Below are positions 26,297 to 35,329 of a stretch of DNA of 64,000 nt, in pieces (the stretch's first letter is position 1; the number at the start of each line of letters is the position of its first letter). The notes under the pieces are model-generated. The model was given only the letters and a program-made list of their open reading frames with translations, had not been told where the DNA came from and made no database searches. Source of the stretch: Altericroceibacterium spongiae (lineage in GTDB: Bacteria > Pseudomonadota > Alphaproteobacteria > Sphingomonadales > Sphingomonadaceae); contig NZ_RAPF01000002.1 in assembly GCF_003610805.1 (NCBI RefSeq), positions 248,001 through 312,000 on the forward strand, given 5' to 3'. Both the position numbers and the translations under genes were made by a program.

Positions 26297-27235
26297 ATGG
26301 CTGTGCAAACCTCTTCTTCTGCCGATTTTACGGAACTGCCTGTCGTCCCGGCGGGCACGTTTACGGCACCGCTCCGCCGTCCGGCGCATATCGGGGAAGA
26401 CTGGCTCGAACCGCAGCAGCGTAGCTATGACAGCGATGAGGATGCGATCTGGAACGACCTGTTCGCGCGACAGATGGAGATTTTGCCGGGCCGGGCCTGC
26501 AGTGCCTTTATGGCCGGGCTCGACATGCTCGATCTCGGCCGCGGCGGTGTGCCCGAATTCGGCCTGTTGTCGCAGGAGCTGACGCGGCTGACCGGCTGGC
26601 AGGTCGTTCCCGTACCGATGCTGATTCCCGATCATGTGTTTTTCTGGCATCTGGCCAATCGCCGTTTCCCGGCGGGCAATTTCATTCGTACCCGCGAAAC
26701 ATTCGACTATGTGCAGGAGCCGGATGTGTTTCACGACGTGTTCGGCCATGTGCCTTTGCTGACCGATCCGGTGTTTGCCGATTATATGCAGGCGTATGGC
26801 AAAGCGGGGTGGACCGCTTTGCAGCGTAACCGATTGAAGGCGCTCGGGGCCTTATACTGGTATACGGTGGAATTCGGCCTGATCCGGGAAGAAGCGGGGC
26901 TGCGCATTTACGGGGCGGGTATTCTCTCCGGCCCGCGCGAAGCGGTGTTTTCGCTCGAAGCGCAATCGCCCAACCGGCTGATGCTGAGCGTCGATCGCGC
27001 GATGCGAACCGATTATGTCATCGACGATCTGCAGCCGACCTATTTCGTAATCGATAGTTTCGCGGATCTATATCATCAGACGGTGGAGCGCGATTTCGGC
27101 GATATTTACGACAGCCTGCCGCCCGGCTTCACCTATGCCAACAGTGCGGTGATCGATACCGACCATGTGCTGCATCGCGGGACGCAGGAATATCACCTGT
27201 GCGGCGGGCGCGGATCGGATGCCGCACCGGTATAA
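26297..27235 (+). CDS. phhA: Phenylalanine 4-monooxygenase
   Basis: 312 residues, the bacterial single-domain aromatic amino acid hydroxylase that makes tyrosine from phenylalanine with tetrahydropterin and oxygen. The iron ligands are H146 and H151 (FHDVFGHVPLL) and E192 (YWYTVEFGL). Other family segments are VPVPMLIPDHVFFWHLA and ILSGPREAVFSLE. The frame stays open far upstream, but the ATG at 26297 starts a family-like N-terminus; no clear ribosome-binding site is visible there. No pterin carbinolamine dehydratase is adjacent. Confidence 0.95.
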   Translation: MAVQTSSSADFTELPVVPAGTFTAPLRRPAHIGEDWLEPQQRSYDSDEDAIWNDLFARQMEILPGRACSAFMAGLDMLDLGRGGVPEFGLLSQELTRLTGWQVVPVPMLIPDHVFFWHLANRRFPAGNFIRTRETFDYVQEPDVFHDVFGHVPLLTDPVFADYMQAYGKAGWTALQRNRLKALGALYWYTVEFGLIREEAGLRIYGAGILSGPREAVFSLEAQSPNRLMLSVDRAMRTDYVIDDLQPTYFVIDSFADLYHQTVERDFGDIYDSLPPGFTYANSAVIDTDHVLHRGTQEYHLCGGRGSDAAPV

Positions 27236-27275
27236 GCACCCGATGCGATAGTGGCGCAGACGGATGGCGGACATG

Positions 27276-27308
27276 AAAAAGCCGGCCCCGAACGGATCGG
27301 CGCCGGCT
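27276..27308 (-). terminator. Intrinsic terminator of the 27330-27587 lipoprotein gene
   Basis: On the minus strand AGCCGGC (27308-27302) pairs with GCCGGCT (27286-27280), followed by TTTT. It also lies just after the convergent phhA. Confidence 0.8.
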
Positions 27309-27329
27309 CTGTCATACCATAGAAATGGC

Positions 27330-27587
27330 TTATTGCGGATCGGCATCCATATCGTCAGCCGCGTCTTCCATGGCATCGGCCTTGGCTTCACCGGCATCTT
27401 CGATAGCGTCAGCCTTTTCTTCGGTAGCTTCACTGACATCGCCTTCGGTCATGGCATCGGCCGTAGCATCGGCCTGATCTTCGACCGCGTCGGCCTGGTC
27501 TTCCATGTTGTTTTCAGCAGCGCTGTCACAGGCAGCAAGGCCCAGACCCATAGCTGCGGCGGCAGCGAACATAGCAATCTTTTTCAT
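27330..27587 (-). CDS. Small alanine/aspartate-rich acidic lipoprotein
   Basis: 85 residues. The N-terminus MKKIAMFAAAAAMGLGLAAC is a lipoprotein signal peptide with lipobox LAAC. The mature part is a repetitive acidic helix former built of AD(A/Q), EDQADA and KADAMEDAA units, with regular spacing of alanines as in a coiled coil. It is similar in design to the lipoprotein at 24840-25151 and may be a paralogue. A good terminator follows. Function unknown. Confidence 0.8.
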   Translation of the reverse strand: MKKIAMFAAAAAMGLGLAACDSAAENNMEDQADAVEDQADATADAMTEGDVSEATEEKADAIEDAGEAKADAMEDAADDMDADPQ

Positions 27588-27672
27588 AACTTTCCCCTTC
27601 TTTGAATAGGTTAACCCGATACAGGCTAGCCTGACGAATTATATTTTGGAACAGGCTATTTGCCCATAACGT

Positions 27673-27942
27673 TTATCGCAACTGGCGATTGCGAATAAAA
27701 TTGAACGCAACAAGCAGGGCCACCGATCCCAACAGGGACACCAACAAGGTGCCTACCGAATTGGTTCCGCCAAAAATGCTGCTATTACTCAATAAGGGGC
27801 TGATAAATATATCCGCCAGCAAAGCGCCGACAATGCCGATCCCCATATTCAGCAAGATGGCGCTGCTGCTTTCGGCTCTCACCCAGATCGAAGCCAGCCA
27901 TCCGAAGATGGCCCCCACAACGATCAAAAAGACAACGCCCAT
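27673..27942 (-). CDS. GlsB/YeaQ/YmgE-type small membrane protein
   Basis: 89 residues with three predicted membrane helices. The first is FLIVVGAIFGWLASIW and the second begins NMGIGIVGALLADIFIS. The pattern GWLAS...GIVGALLAD is the transglycosylase-associated (GlsB/YeaQ/YmgE) family, small inner-membrane proteins often induced by stress. The ATG at 27942 has AAGGA seven bases upstream; the longer frame to 28002 adds 20 unlikely residues. It stands alone between terminators. Confidence 0.87.
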   Translation of the reverse strand: MGVVFLIVVGAIFGWLASIWVRAESSSAILLNMGIGIVGALLADIFISPLLSNSSIFGGTNSVGTLLVSLLGSVALLVAFNFIRNRQLR

Positions 27943-28049
27943 GTAACAATCCTTCACAACTCTCAGCATTTGAAAATGTTGAGAGGATAGATTGTTCCGC
28001 AAAGGTGTAACCTAGTTAACTTACGTATGTTCCTGAAGGTAGCATGAAT

Positions 28050-28098
28050 AAAAGCCGGTTCCCGTTGTATAAAGTTATATAAAAAGGAACCGGCTTTT
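28050..28098 (-). terminator. Strong terminator after the M13 peptidase gene
   Basis: Perfect 13-bp stem AAAAGCCGGTTCC (28050-28062) / GGAACCGGCTTTT (28086-28098). It begins four bases after the minus-strand peptidase stop and is followed on that strand by TTTTATTC. Confidence 0.88.
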
Positions 28099-28102
28099 AG
28101 CT

Positions 28103-30262
28103 TTACCAGATCTTGATGCGCTTATCGGGCGGCAGATAGAGATCGTCGCCCGGCTTCACATTGAAGGCCTTGTACCAGGCATCGATATTGCGCACCGGCC
28201 CGTTGACGCGATATTTTTCCGGGCTGTGCGGATCGATCAGCAGACGCTGGCGCCCGGCGGCTTCGCGCTGGGTGGACCGCCAGACCTGCGCCCAGGCGAG
28301 GAAGAAGCGCTGATCGCCGGTCAGCCCGTCGATGACCGGCGCCTCTTTGCCGTTGAGCGACATCTTATAGGCGCGATAAGCAAGGCTGAGGCCGCCGAGA
28401 TCGCCGATATTCTCACCCAGAGTGAACCGGCCGTTCACACAGGTCTTGCCGTCATCATAGGGGCAGAAGGCATCGTACTGGCTGGCCAGCGCGCTGGTCG
28501 CCGCTTCGAACTTCTTCTTGTCTTCGGGTGCCCACCAGTTGCGCAACATGCCGGTGCCGTCGGATTTGGCGCCCTGATCGTCGAAACCATGGCCCATTTC
28601 ATGCCCGATCACCCCGCCGATCGCGCCGTAATTGACCGCCGGATCGGCATCGGGATTGAAGAAAGGCGGTTGCAGGATCGCGGCGGGGAAGACGATCTCG
28701 TTCATCACCGGATTGTAATAGGCATTCACCGTCTGGGGCAGCATGAACCATTCATTGCGATCGACCGGCTGGCCGAGACGCGACAATTCGTCCTGATGCT
28801 CCCATTTTGCGGCCGCAACCGCATTGGCCAGCGGGTCGTCCGGTGAAATAGTCAGCCCGTCATAGGTCTTGAAGGTGTCGGGATAGCCGATTTTCGGGGT
28901 GAAGGCGTCCAGCTTGGCTTTCGCTTCCACCTTGGTCGCATCGGTCATCCAGTCATTTTCGGCAATCGACCGGGCCAGTGCCTTGCGCAGATTGGCCACC
29001 AGATCGTCCATCGCCGCTTTGCTTTCGGGCGGGAAATAGCGCTTTACATAAGCCTTGCCGAGCAACTCGCCCAGCTCGCCTTCAGTGGCGGCAACTGCCC
29101 GTTTCCAGCGTGGACGCTGCTCTTCCTGACCGCTCAGCAGCTTGCCGAACAGCGCAAACCGCGCATCGTCGATTTCGCCGGGCAGAACAGCGGCGTGGCC
29201 GGAGAGGAACTGCGCGGCCATGAAGGCCTTGAGCGTGGCGAGATCGGTATGCGCCACCAGTTCCATCATGGCCGGAAGGCCGCCGCCGATGCCCGACAAT
29301 GTGTCTTGCGACAGGCCAAGCTTTTCGGCTTCTTCGTCGCTCGGCGGCAATTGCGGGACGAGGAAAGCGGCCTGATCGGCCACGCCTGTGTCAGCGAGCA
29401 TTTTCTGCGTCGGGAAATCGGGCGCCAGTGCGATCAGTTCGTCACGGCTCAGCTTGTTATAGGTGATGTCCCGGTTGCGTAGCGCGGTGCGATCCCATTC
29501 GAGTTCGGCCACCTGATGTTCGAAATGATAGACCGAATTGGCTGCGCTTTCAGGATCCTGATAACCTGCCTGGCCCAGCAGGAAAGCGAGATATTTCTTA
29601 TAGGCCGCCTGAATGGTCCGGTTCTGTTCACTGTCGACCAGATAATAATCGCGGTCGGGCAGACCCATACCGTCAAAACCGATGCTGACAATATAGGAAT
29701 CGGGGTCCTTGGAATCGACCGTAACTCCGCCGGTAATCAGTGCGGGCAGACCCGGCTCTTCCATTACTTTGACCAGCGCATCGAGATCGGGCGCGGCAAA
29801 GATCCGGTCGAGATAAGGCTGTGCCGGAGCCAGACCGGCGGCATCGATGGCGGCCTGATCCATATAGGACTGATAGGCATCGACAATCCTGCGTTCGTCG
29901 GTGCCGGGCGCCGGATCGGAAGCGATCAGATCGTCGACCACCGCTTTCACATCGGCAGTCGATTTCTCGCTGAGCAGATTAAAAGCACCAAAACGGGTAT
30001 ATTCGGGCGGGATCGGATTGTTGCGGACCCATTTGCCGTTCACATAGCCAAAGAAATCATCGCCCGGCTTGACGGATGGATCGAGCGAATCCGGATTGAA
30101 GCCCCATGTGCCGAAATCCATGGTCGGGGTGGGAATTGTCTCGCTCTGAGAGCTTTCGCTTGCGGATGTCTGGTCCTGTGCGGCGTTGTCCTGCGCCAGA
30201 ACAGGCGTCGTCAACGCCAGAACGGCCGCGGAAACGCCGGCCGTCAGAAGGTATTTTAGCAT
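28103..30262 (-). CDS. M13-family (neprilysin-like) zinc metallopeptidase, exported
   Basis: 719 residues. It has a signal peptide (LLTAGVSAAVLALTTPVLAQ), then the long M13 N-terminal domain (PGDDFFGYVNGKWVRNNPIP). The catalytic motif is VIGHEMGHGFDD (H554, E555, H558), with the third ligand in GENIGDLGGL; VNAYYNP is the substrate-binding segment. It degrades peptides in the periplasm. The conserved C-terminal tryptophan is present (KRIKIW). The gene is monocistronic, with a strong terminator after it. Confidence 0.95.
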   Translation of the reverse strand: MLKYLLTAGVSAAVLALTTPVLAQDNAAQDQTSASESSQSETIPTPTMDFGTWGFNPDSLDPSVKPGDDFFGYVNGKWVRNNPIPPEYTRFGAFNLLSEKSTADVKAVVDDLIASDPAPGTDERRIVDAYQSYMDQAAIDAAGLAPAQPYLDRIFAAPDLDALVKVMEEPGLPALITGGVTVDSKDPDSYIVSIGFDGMGLPDRDYYLVDSEQNRTIQAAYKKYLAFLLGQAGYQDPESAANSVYHFEHQVAELEWDRTALRNRDITYNKLSRDELIALAPDFPTQKMLADTGVADQAAFLVPQLPPSDEEAEKLGLSQDTLSGIGGGLPAMMELVAHTDLATLKAFMAAQFLSGHAAVLPGEIDDARFALFGKLLSGQEEQRPRWKRAVAATEGELGELLGKAYVKRYFPPESKAAMDDLVANLRKALARSIAENDWMTDATKVEAKAKLDAFTPKIGYPDTFKTYDGLTISPDDPLANAVAAAKWEHQDELSRLGQPVDRNEWFMLPQTVNAYYNPVMNEIVFPAAILQPPFFNPDADPAVNYGAIGGVIGHEMGHGFDDQGAKSDGTGMLRNWWAPEDKKKFEAATSALASQYDAFCPYDDGKTCVNGRFTLGENIGDLGGLSLAYRAYKMSLNGKEAPVIDGLTGDQRFFLAWAQVWRSTQREAAGRQRLLIDPHSPEKYRVNGPVRNIDAWYKAFNVKPGDDLYLPPDKRIKIW

Positions 30263-30428
30263 ATTCGACCTCTTTAAAGGTAGCCGCAGAACGGAAAAGC
30301 GCTGCGGATCGATGCTTTACTCCTATCGCAAGCGAGGCCCCCAGAGCAAACGCTGGTCGCTCCGTAATGGCGGTTCGTCGATTTGTAGCGCATCGGGGAC
30401 CTGCCGGGGGCAGCACTGCAGCACCGCC

Positions 30429-32219
30429 TTACGCCGCGTTTACGCCGTCAAATTGCAGTGAAGCGAGATGGGCATAGAGCCCTCCGGCGCCGGACAGGTC
30501 GCCATGCGTGCCCTGTTCAACGATCCGGCCTTTGTCCATCACCACGATTCGGTCTGCCGCGCGTATCGTAGCGAGGCGATGGGCGATGACCAGCGTGGTG
30601 CGGTTTTCCATCAGCCGGTCGAGCGCCTGCTGCACCAGCCTTTCGCTCTCGGCATCGAGTGCGCTGGTCGCCTCGTCGAGCAGCAGGATCGGCGCATCAC
30701 GCAGCAAAGCGCGGGCAATGGCTATGCGTTGCCTCTGCCCGCCCGAAAGCCGGGCGCCCCCTTCGCCGAGAAACGTGTCGAGCCCCTGCGGCAGATCGCG
30801 CAGAAAATCCTCGGCATTGGCGGCAGCGGCGGCATCCCAGATCTGTTCGTCGCTCGCATCCCACTTGCCATAGCGCAGATTGTCCCGCGCGCTGGCGGCA
30901 AACAGAATGCCTTCCTGCGGCACAAGGGCGATTCGGCAACGAATGGCGGCGGGATCGGCGCTGGTGAGCGGCACGCCATCGATCCGCACCCGCCCGGCCT
31001 GCGGGTCGTAAAACCGTTCGGCAAGCTGGAAGATGGTCGATTTGCCCGCACCCGAGGGGCCGACAATCGCCACCGTTTCGCCCGGTTCCACTGTCAGATC
31101 GAAATCGGCAATGGCGGCCTGTTCGGGCCGTGTGGGATAGCGGAAGGTGACATTCTGGAAAGCGATGCTGCCACGCGGCGGTTCGGGCAGGGTCTGCGGG
31201 CGGGCGGGCGGTGCGACTTCGGGTTTTTCCTGCAGCAATTCGCCCAGACGGCTGGCAGCGCCTGCACCGCGCAGCAAATCGCCATACACTTCGGTCAGCG
31301 AGCCGAAAGCGCCCGCTACCATCACGCCGGTCAGCACGAAAGCGGCGATCGTGCCGCCGCTCAGCGTGCCTTCGGCGACCTGAATTGCGCCCCGCCAGAG
31401 CAGTAGCGTGATCGAACCGAATATGAAGGTGATGAGCACACCGGTCATGATGGCACGCATCAGAATTCGTTGACGTGCCGTATCGAAGGTCGCTTCGACG
31501 GCTTTGGAAAACCGCCCTTCCTCACGCTTTTCCTGATTGAAACCCTGCACGATCTTCATGGCGCCGAGCACTTCGGATACCATCGAGCCGACATCGGCCA
31601 CCCGGTCCTGACTTTCGCGCGAAATCCGGCGCAGGCGGCGGCCGAACCAGACCAGCGGCAGAACCACGATGGGTACGGCAATGACCAGCATGGCGGTGAG
31701 GCCCGGGGCGAGAAACAGCAAATAGGCAATTCCGCCAAGCACCATGATGAGATTGCGCAGGGCGACCGAGATGGTCGTGCCCACGACATGCTCTATCTGG
31801 GCGGTATCGGCGGTCATGCGTGAGGAAATTTCCTTGGGGCTGTTTTCCTCGAAGAAAGACGGGGAGAGGCGCAGCAGATTATGCTGCACCGCAAGACGGA
31901 TATCGGCCACCACCCGTTCGCCCAGCCAGCTCACACTGTAGAAACGGCAGGCTGTACCGATGGCGAGAACCAGCACGATCAGGAACAGATAGCGGAACCA
32001 GCGACCGATATCGGCCATATCGCCGCCGGCTTCGAAACCGCGATCGATAATCAGGCGGAAAGCCGCCGGAATGGCCAGTGTAGCGGCTGCCGTGACGAAC
32101 AGCGCCAGGCAGGCAAGAGCGACCCGGCCAGGATAATGCGCCGCAGCGCGCCAGATCATTGTCAGCGGGCCGATGGAATCGGCAGGCTGCACATCGCTTC
32201 GTGTGGAAGAACGGGCCAT
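30429..32219 (-). CDS. ABC exporter with fused membrane and ATPase domains (MsbA-like)
   Basis: 596 residues: six-helix membrane domain (about 25-325) and ATPase domain (about 345-590). Motifs are Walker A GPSGAGKST, signature LSGGQRQR, Walker B ILLLDEATSALD and H-loop IAHRLATI. It functions as a homodimer exporting a lipid, drug or peptide; the substrate is not deducible. It sits immediately upstream of the M13 peptidase on the same strand (166 bp gap) and is divergent from the PHB depolymerase gene. Confidence 0.92.
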   Translation of the reverse strand: MARSSTRSDVQPADSIGPLTMIWRAAAHYPGRVALACLALFVTAAATLAIPAAFRLIIDRGFEAGGDMADIGRWFRYLFLIVLVLAIGTACRFYSVSWLGERVVADIRLAVQHNLLRLSPSFFEENSPKEISSRMTADTAQIEHVVGTTISVALRNLIMVLGGIAYLLFLAPGLTAMLVIAVPIVVLPLVWFGRRLRRISRESQDRVADVGSMVSEVLGAMKIVQGFNQEKREEGRFSKAVEATFDTARQRILMRAIMTGVLITFIFGSITLLLWRGAIQVAEGTLSGGTIAAFVLTGVMVAGAFGSLTEVYGDLLRGAGAASRLGELLQEKPEVAPPARPQTLPEPPRGSIAFQNVTFRYPTRPEQAAIADFDLTVEPGETVAIVGPSGAGKSTIFQLAERFYDPQAGRVRIDGVPLTSADPAAIRCRIALVPQEGILFAASARDNLRYGKWDASDEQIWDAAAAANAEDFLRDLPQGLDTFLGEGGARLSGGQRQRIAIARALLRDAPILLLDEATSALDAESERLVQQALDRLMENRTTLVIAHRLATIRAADRIVVMDKGRIVEQGTHGDLSGAGGLYAHLASLQFDGVNAA

Positions 32220-32270
32220 GCAAGCCCGTTAGACCATCGGGCGGCAAGTTTGAAGGGCCCGAGATTATCC

Positions 32271-32298
32271 TGCACTTGAAAGATCTTTCCGCAGTGCA
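32271..32298. promoter_or_regulatory. Nested palindromes between the ABC exporter and phaZ
   Basis: A perfect 12-bp palindrome GAAAGATCTTTC (32278-32289) sits inside outer arms TGCACT (32271-32276) and AGTGCA (32293-32298). It lies 82 bp before the phaZ start. It is a likely operator for one or both divergent genes; the regulator is unknown. Confidence 0.5.
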
Positions 32299-32379
32299 AC
32301 ATAATGTGTAAATAATCGTTATCCATACGAATCCAGCCAGTGGCGGTGCTTTGGGCCGCACACTATCAGGGGATAAACC

Positions 32380-33612
32380 ATGCTGTATCAGGCGTATGAA
32401 CTGCAACGCTCGCTGCTTTCCAGTGCCAGTAACTGGGCCTCTATCGGTGCGCAGCTTCTCAATAATCCCGCTTTGCCAATGGGATATTTCGGCGGCGGAC
32501 CGGCGGTCGCGAGCGCCTTACAGGTGTTTGCGCATCTTTATGAAGATCGCGGTAAGCCGGAATTCAACATCCCCGATGTCGAACTGGACGGCAAAAGCTG
32601 GCCGGTGGCGGAAGAGGTGGTGCTGGAAAAACCTTTCGGCAGCCTGCGCCATTTCAGGCGCGAAGGCCTGCCAGAAGATGCTCCGCGCCTTATGATCGTC
32701 GCTCCGATGAGCGGGCATTATGCCTCGCTTTTGCGCGGAACGGTGGCTCGCATGGTCGATCATCAGGATGTCTGGATCACCGACTGGGCCGATGCCAAGA
32801 TGGTGCCGCTGGAAACGGGCCATTTCGACCTTGACGATTATATCGATTATCTGATCGAATTTCTGACTTTCATCGGAAAAAATACGCATGTTCTGGCGGT
32901 TTGCCAGCCTGCTGTCCCGGCCTTTGCGGCAGCGGCGATTATGGGCAAGGAAGACCATCCCTACCGTCCGGCTACTCTGGCGATGATGGGCGGACCGATC
33001 GATACACGGGCAAGCCCGACATCGGTTAACGACCTTGCCATGGAACGGCCGCTGAGCTGGTTTCGCAACAATGTGATCGCTTCGGTGCCGTTCAACCATC
33101 CGGGTGCCGGACGGCAGGTCTATCCCGGCTTCCTTCAGCTGGCGGGCTTCATTTCGATGAATCTCGAAAGCCATATGATGAGCCATTACGAGATGTTCAA
33201 ATATCTCAATGTCGGCGATCAGGAGAGTGCCGAAGCGACCAAGAAATTCTATGATGAATATCTCTCGGTCTGCGACATGACGGCGGAATTTTATCTTCAG
33301 ACGATCGAGCATGTCTTTCAGCGCCATACGCTGCCCAAAGGTGAATTTGTTCATCGCGGCACGCCGATCGATCCTCATGCGATCAAGGATACGGCGCTGC
33401 TGGCCATTGAAGGCGAAAAGGACGATATTTCGGGCATCGGACAGACCCGCGCGGCGCTCGATCTGGCGGAAAAACTGCCCGAACGGATGAAGAAATATCA
33501 TCTCGCCCGCGATGTTGGCCATTATGGCATTTTCAACGGCAGCAAATGGCGCAAGCGCACCGCGCCGGTGGTCGAGGAATGGATCCGGGCCAATCCGGGC
33601 AAGGTGAAGTAA
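32380..33612 (+). CDS. phaZ: Intracellular polyhydroxybutyrate depolymerase
   Basis: 410 residues, the size of the intracellular PhaZ family that mobilises stored PHB granules. The nucleophile is a cysteine, C175 in LAVCQPAVPA, instead of the serine of secreted depolymerases. Family segments include the N-terminal MLYQAYELQR, HVLAVCQ, HPGAGRQVYPGFLQL and the histidine of GHYGIFNGSKWR. There is no signal peptide. A GGGG ribosome-binding site precedes the ATG. No PHA synthase or phasin lies in the window. Confidence 0.95.
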   Translation: MLYQAYELQRSLLSSASNWASIGAQLLNNPALPMGYFGGGPAVASALQVFAHLYEDRGKPEFNIPDVELDGKSWPVAEEVVLEKPFGSLRHFRREGLPEDAPRLMIVAPMSGHYASLLRGTVARMVDHQDVWITDWADAKMVPLETGHFDLDDYIDYLIEFLTFIGKNTHVLAVCQPAVPAFAAAAIMGKEDHPYRPATLAMMGGPIDTRASPTSVNDLAMERPLSWFRNNVIASVPFNHPGAGRQVYPGFLQLAGFISMNLESHMMSHYEMFKYLNVGDQESAEATKKFYDEYLSVCDMTAEFYLQTIEHVFQRHTLPKGEFVHRGTPIDPHAIKDTALLAIEGEKDDISGIGQTRAALDLAEKLPERMKKYHLARDVGHYGIFNGSKWRKRTAPVVEEWIRANPGKVK

Positions 33613-33657
33613 ACCTTTTCATTGCCCTGTAGCGGCAGAGTAGCGGCGGGCAAGATT

Positions 33658-35061
33658 TCAGGAGCCGGTGACAGAACTTCCTGTCACCGGTTCTGTTGTT
33701 TGCGGGTTTTGCCGGAGCCAGGGTTGCGTATGGGGACGCGCCCGTTCGATTTCCTCGCGATCGACTCGCCGGACATAGCTCCACAGCGCGCATTGCATCC
33801 CCACGATCATGAAGGCGAAGGGCTGATAGGCAATGCCGACAAAGGCCGCGCCGGTCAGATAGACGATCTGCGCCTGTTGCAGGCTGGTGGCGAGACCCCA
33901 TTGCCAGCTTTCCTTGCCGCCTTCGCGTTTGCCGAAGCGCCAGCGCAGCCTTTCCATCTGCCAGATCCCGAGCAGGTGCAGCCAGAGCCACAGGATCAGC
34001 CCCGGCCAGCCCTGTTCGCCCAGCATTTCGAAATAAGAGGAATGGAAGGCGCGGCCTTCGTCGGTAACGGTATCGTAATGCACTTCGGTGGTGTCGCCGA
34101 CTTTGGTGACGGTGCGGGTCTGATAGGTGAAGCTGTTGGCGAGGTAGGAATTGAACCCGCCACCCAGCGGATGCTGCGACGCGTAATCGATGGTCCATTG
34201 CCAGACGGCAATCCGGGTGGAGGCGGATTCATCGCCTTCGTGGCTGCTGATCGTATCCATCCGCTCGGTGAAGCTTTGCGGCAGGAACGGAATGGTCATG
34301 AGAACCGCAGCGACCGCGAGACCCAGATAAAGGAAGCGGTGTTTGACAGAGCGCAGCATGAGCGCACCCAGCACTGCAATGCATAGGAGGCCGGTGCGGG
34401 CCTCCGTGCCGACGAGCATGAGGAGCGCGGCGAAGATCAGCCCGGCAGCGAATAGTTTTACCCGGATGTCGGGTTTGAAAATCGTTCCGTATCTGGTGAG
34501 CCACAGCGCCAGCGGGATCATGGCGATGGCAGCGCAGGATACGATCGAGCTTTCGTAAATTCCGGCATTTTCCACCACCAGCAGTTTCAGTTCGCCGTAC
34601 CCGCCGCCGCCGGCCAGCGTCTTGATTCCCCCGTCGATGATGATCGCGGCGAGCGACAGGACATAGATCAGCACCATAGCCTCTATGCGCAGTCTGGTGC
34701 GTAATGTGAGCGGCAGGAACATGGCGAAAAGCAGTGCTTTCCACACCCAGTCCCATTTGGTCAGGGCGGATTCTGGGAAGGCGGCGGTCAGCGTAGTTAT
34801 GCCGCAATAGAGCAGTAGGATCGCCAGCAGCCCCTGCCGGAAGGTGAAGCGCCCGCCTTTTTTGGAATCGAGCGCGAGCCATCCGCCAAAAGCGGCAATA
34901 AAGCTGAGCAGCGAGAGCGGAATGGCGCTGATGATCGACCAGCCGATCTTCTGCGGGATGACGATATCGATATAAATATAGGCCAGCACCCAGATGAAAG
35001 GGCGGCGAAGCCCCGCCAGCATCAGCAGGGTGACAAAACCGAGCAGGGCAAGATCAGTCAT
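33658..35061 (-). CDS. Exosortase-A-associated O-antigen ligase-like membrane protein
   Basis: 467 residues with about ten predicted membrane helices. The N-terminus (LALLGFVTLLMLAGLRRPFIWVLAYI) and the Wzy-type periplasmic loop with QHPLGGGFNSY and RAFHSSYFEMLGEQGW match the putative O-glycosylation ligases linked to exosortase A (PEP-CTERM) systems. It would transfer a lipid-linked glycan at the periplasmic face. Its start overlaps an upstream 60-residue membrane protein by eight bases. The exosortase-type glycosyltransferase is divergently encoded next door. The last 11 codons double as part of a terminator for phaZ. Confidence 0.88.
   Translation of the reverse strand: MTDLALLGFVTLLMLAGLRRPFIWVLAYIYIDIVIPQKIGWSIISAIPLSLLSFIAAFGGWLALDSKKGGRFTFRQGLLAILLLYCGITTLTAAFPESALTKWDWVWKALLFAMFLPLTLRTRLRIEAMVLIYVLSLAAIIIDGGIKTLAGGGGYGELKLLVVENAGIYESSIVSCAAIAMIPLALWLTRYGTIFKPDIRVKLFAAGLIFAALLMLVGTEARTGLLCIAVLGALMLRSVKHRFLYLGLAVAAVLMTIPFLPQSFTERMDTISSHEGDESASTRIAVWQWTIDYASQHPLGGGFNSYLANSFTYQTRTVTKVGDTTEVHYDTVTDEGRAFHSSYFEMLGEQGWPGLILWLWLHLLGIWQMERLRWRFGKREGGKESWQWGLATSLQQAQIVYLTGAAFVGIAYQPFAFMIVGMQCALWSYVRRVDREEIERARPHTQPWLRQNPQTTEPVTGSSVTGS
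33665..33697 (+). terminator. Terminator of phaZ inside the end of the convergent gene
   Basis: CCGGTGACAG (33665-33674) / CTGTCACCGG (33681-33690) with a 6-base loop and then TTCTGTTG. The stem is read on the other strand as the final codons of the O-ligase gene (PVTGSSVTGS). Confidence 0.7.
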
Positions 35062-35236
35062 GCCTGCCCGAATCTCCGCCAGCGTTGCTGTCCGGTCCGG
35101 ATGACTTTAGCCAGGGGCGCCTGCGCCCTTCAGCGGCTGTATCGCTGTCATGATCGAGATCGTCGCGCATCAGCAACCGCCATATGGCGATGGCGATCAG
35201 ACCATGCGTCAGGCCAATGGCAAAAAGGTCGACCAC
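35054..35236 (-). CDS. Small single-helix membrane protein before the O-ligase
   Basis: 60 residues. One membrane helix (LFAIGLTHGLIAIAIWRLL, about 4-22) is followed by a short acidic, hydrophilic cytoplasmic tail. It has a GTG start with AAAGGA nine bases upstream, and it overlaps the O-ligase start by eight bases, as translationally coupled genes do. I do not recognise the family. It could be a small accessory subunit of the ligase. The tight coupling argues it is real. Confidence 0.6.
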   Translation of the reverse strand: MVDLFAIGLTHGLIAIAIWRLLMRDDLDHDSDTAAEGRRRPWLKSSGPDSNAGGDSGRHD

Positions 35237-35329
35237 GAATTCATATCCTTTAAAAGGAGTACCCGTCCCATGCGCTAATATAAGCCGGTTGATACCTCGT
35301 TAAGGTTCCTGAGGCAGAGCTATAAGGCA

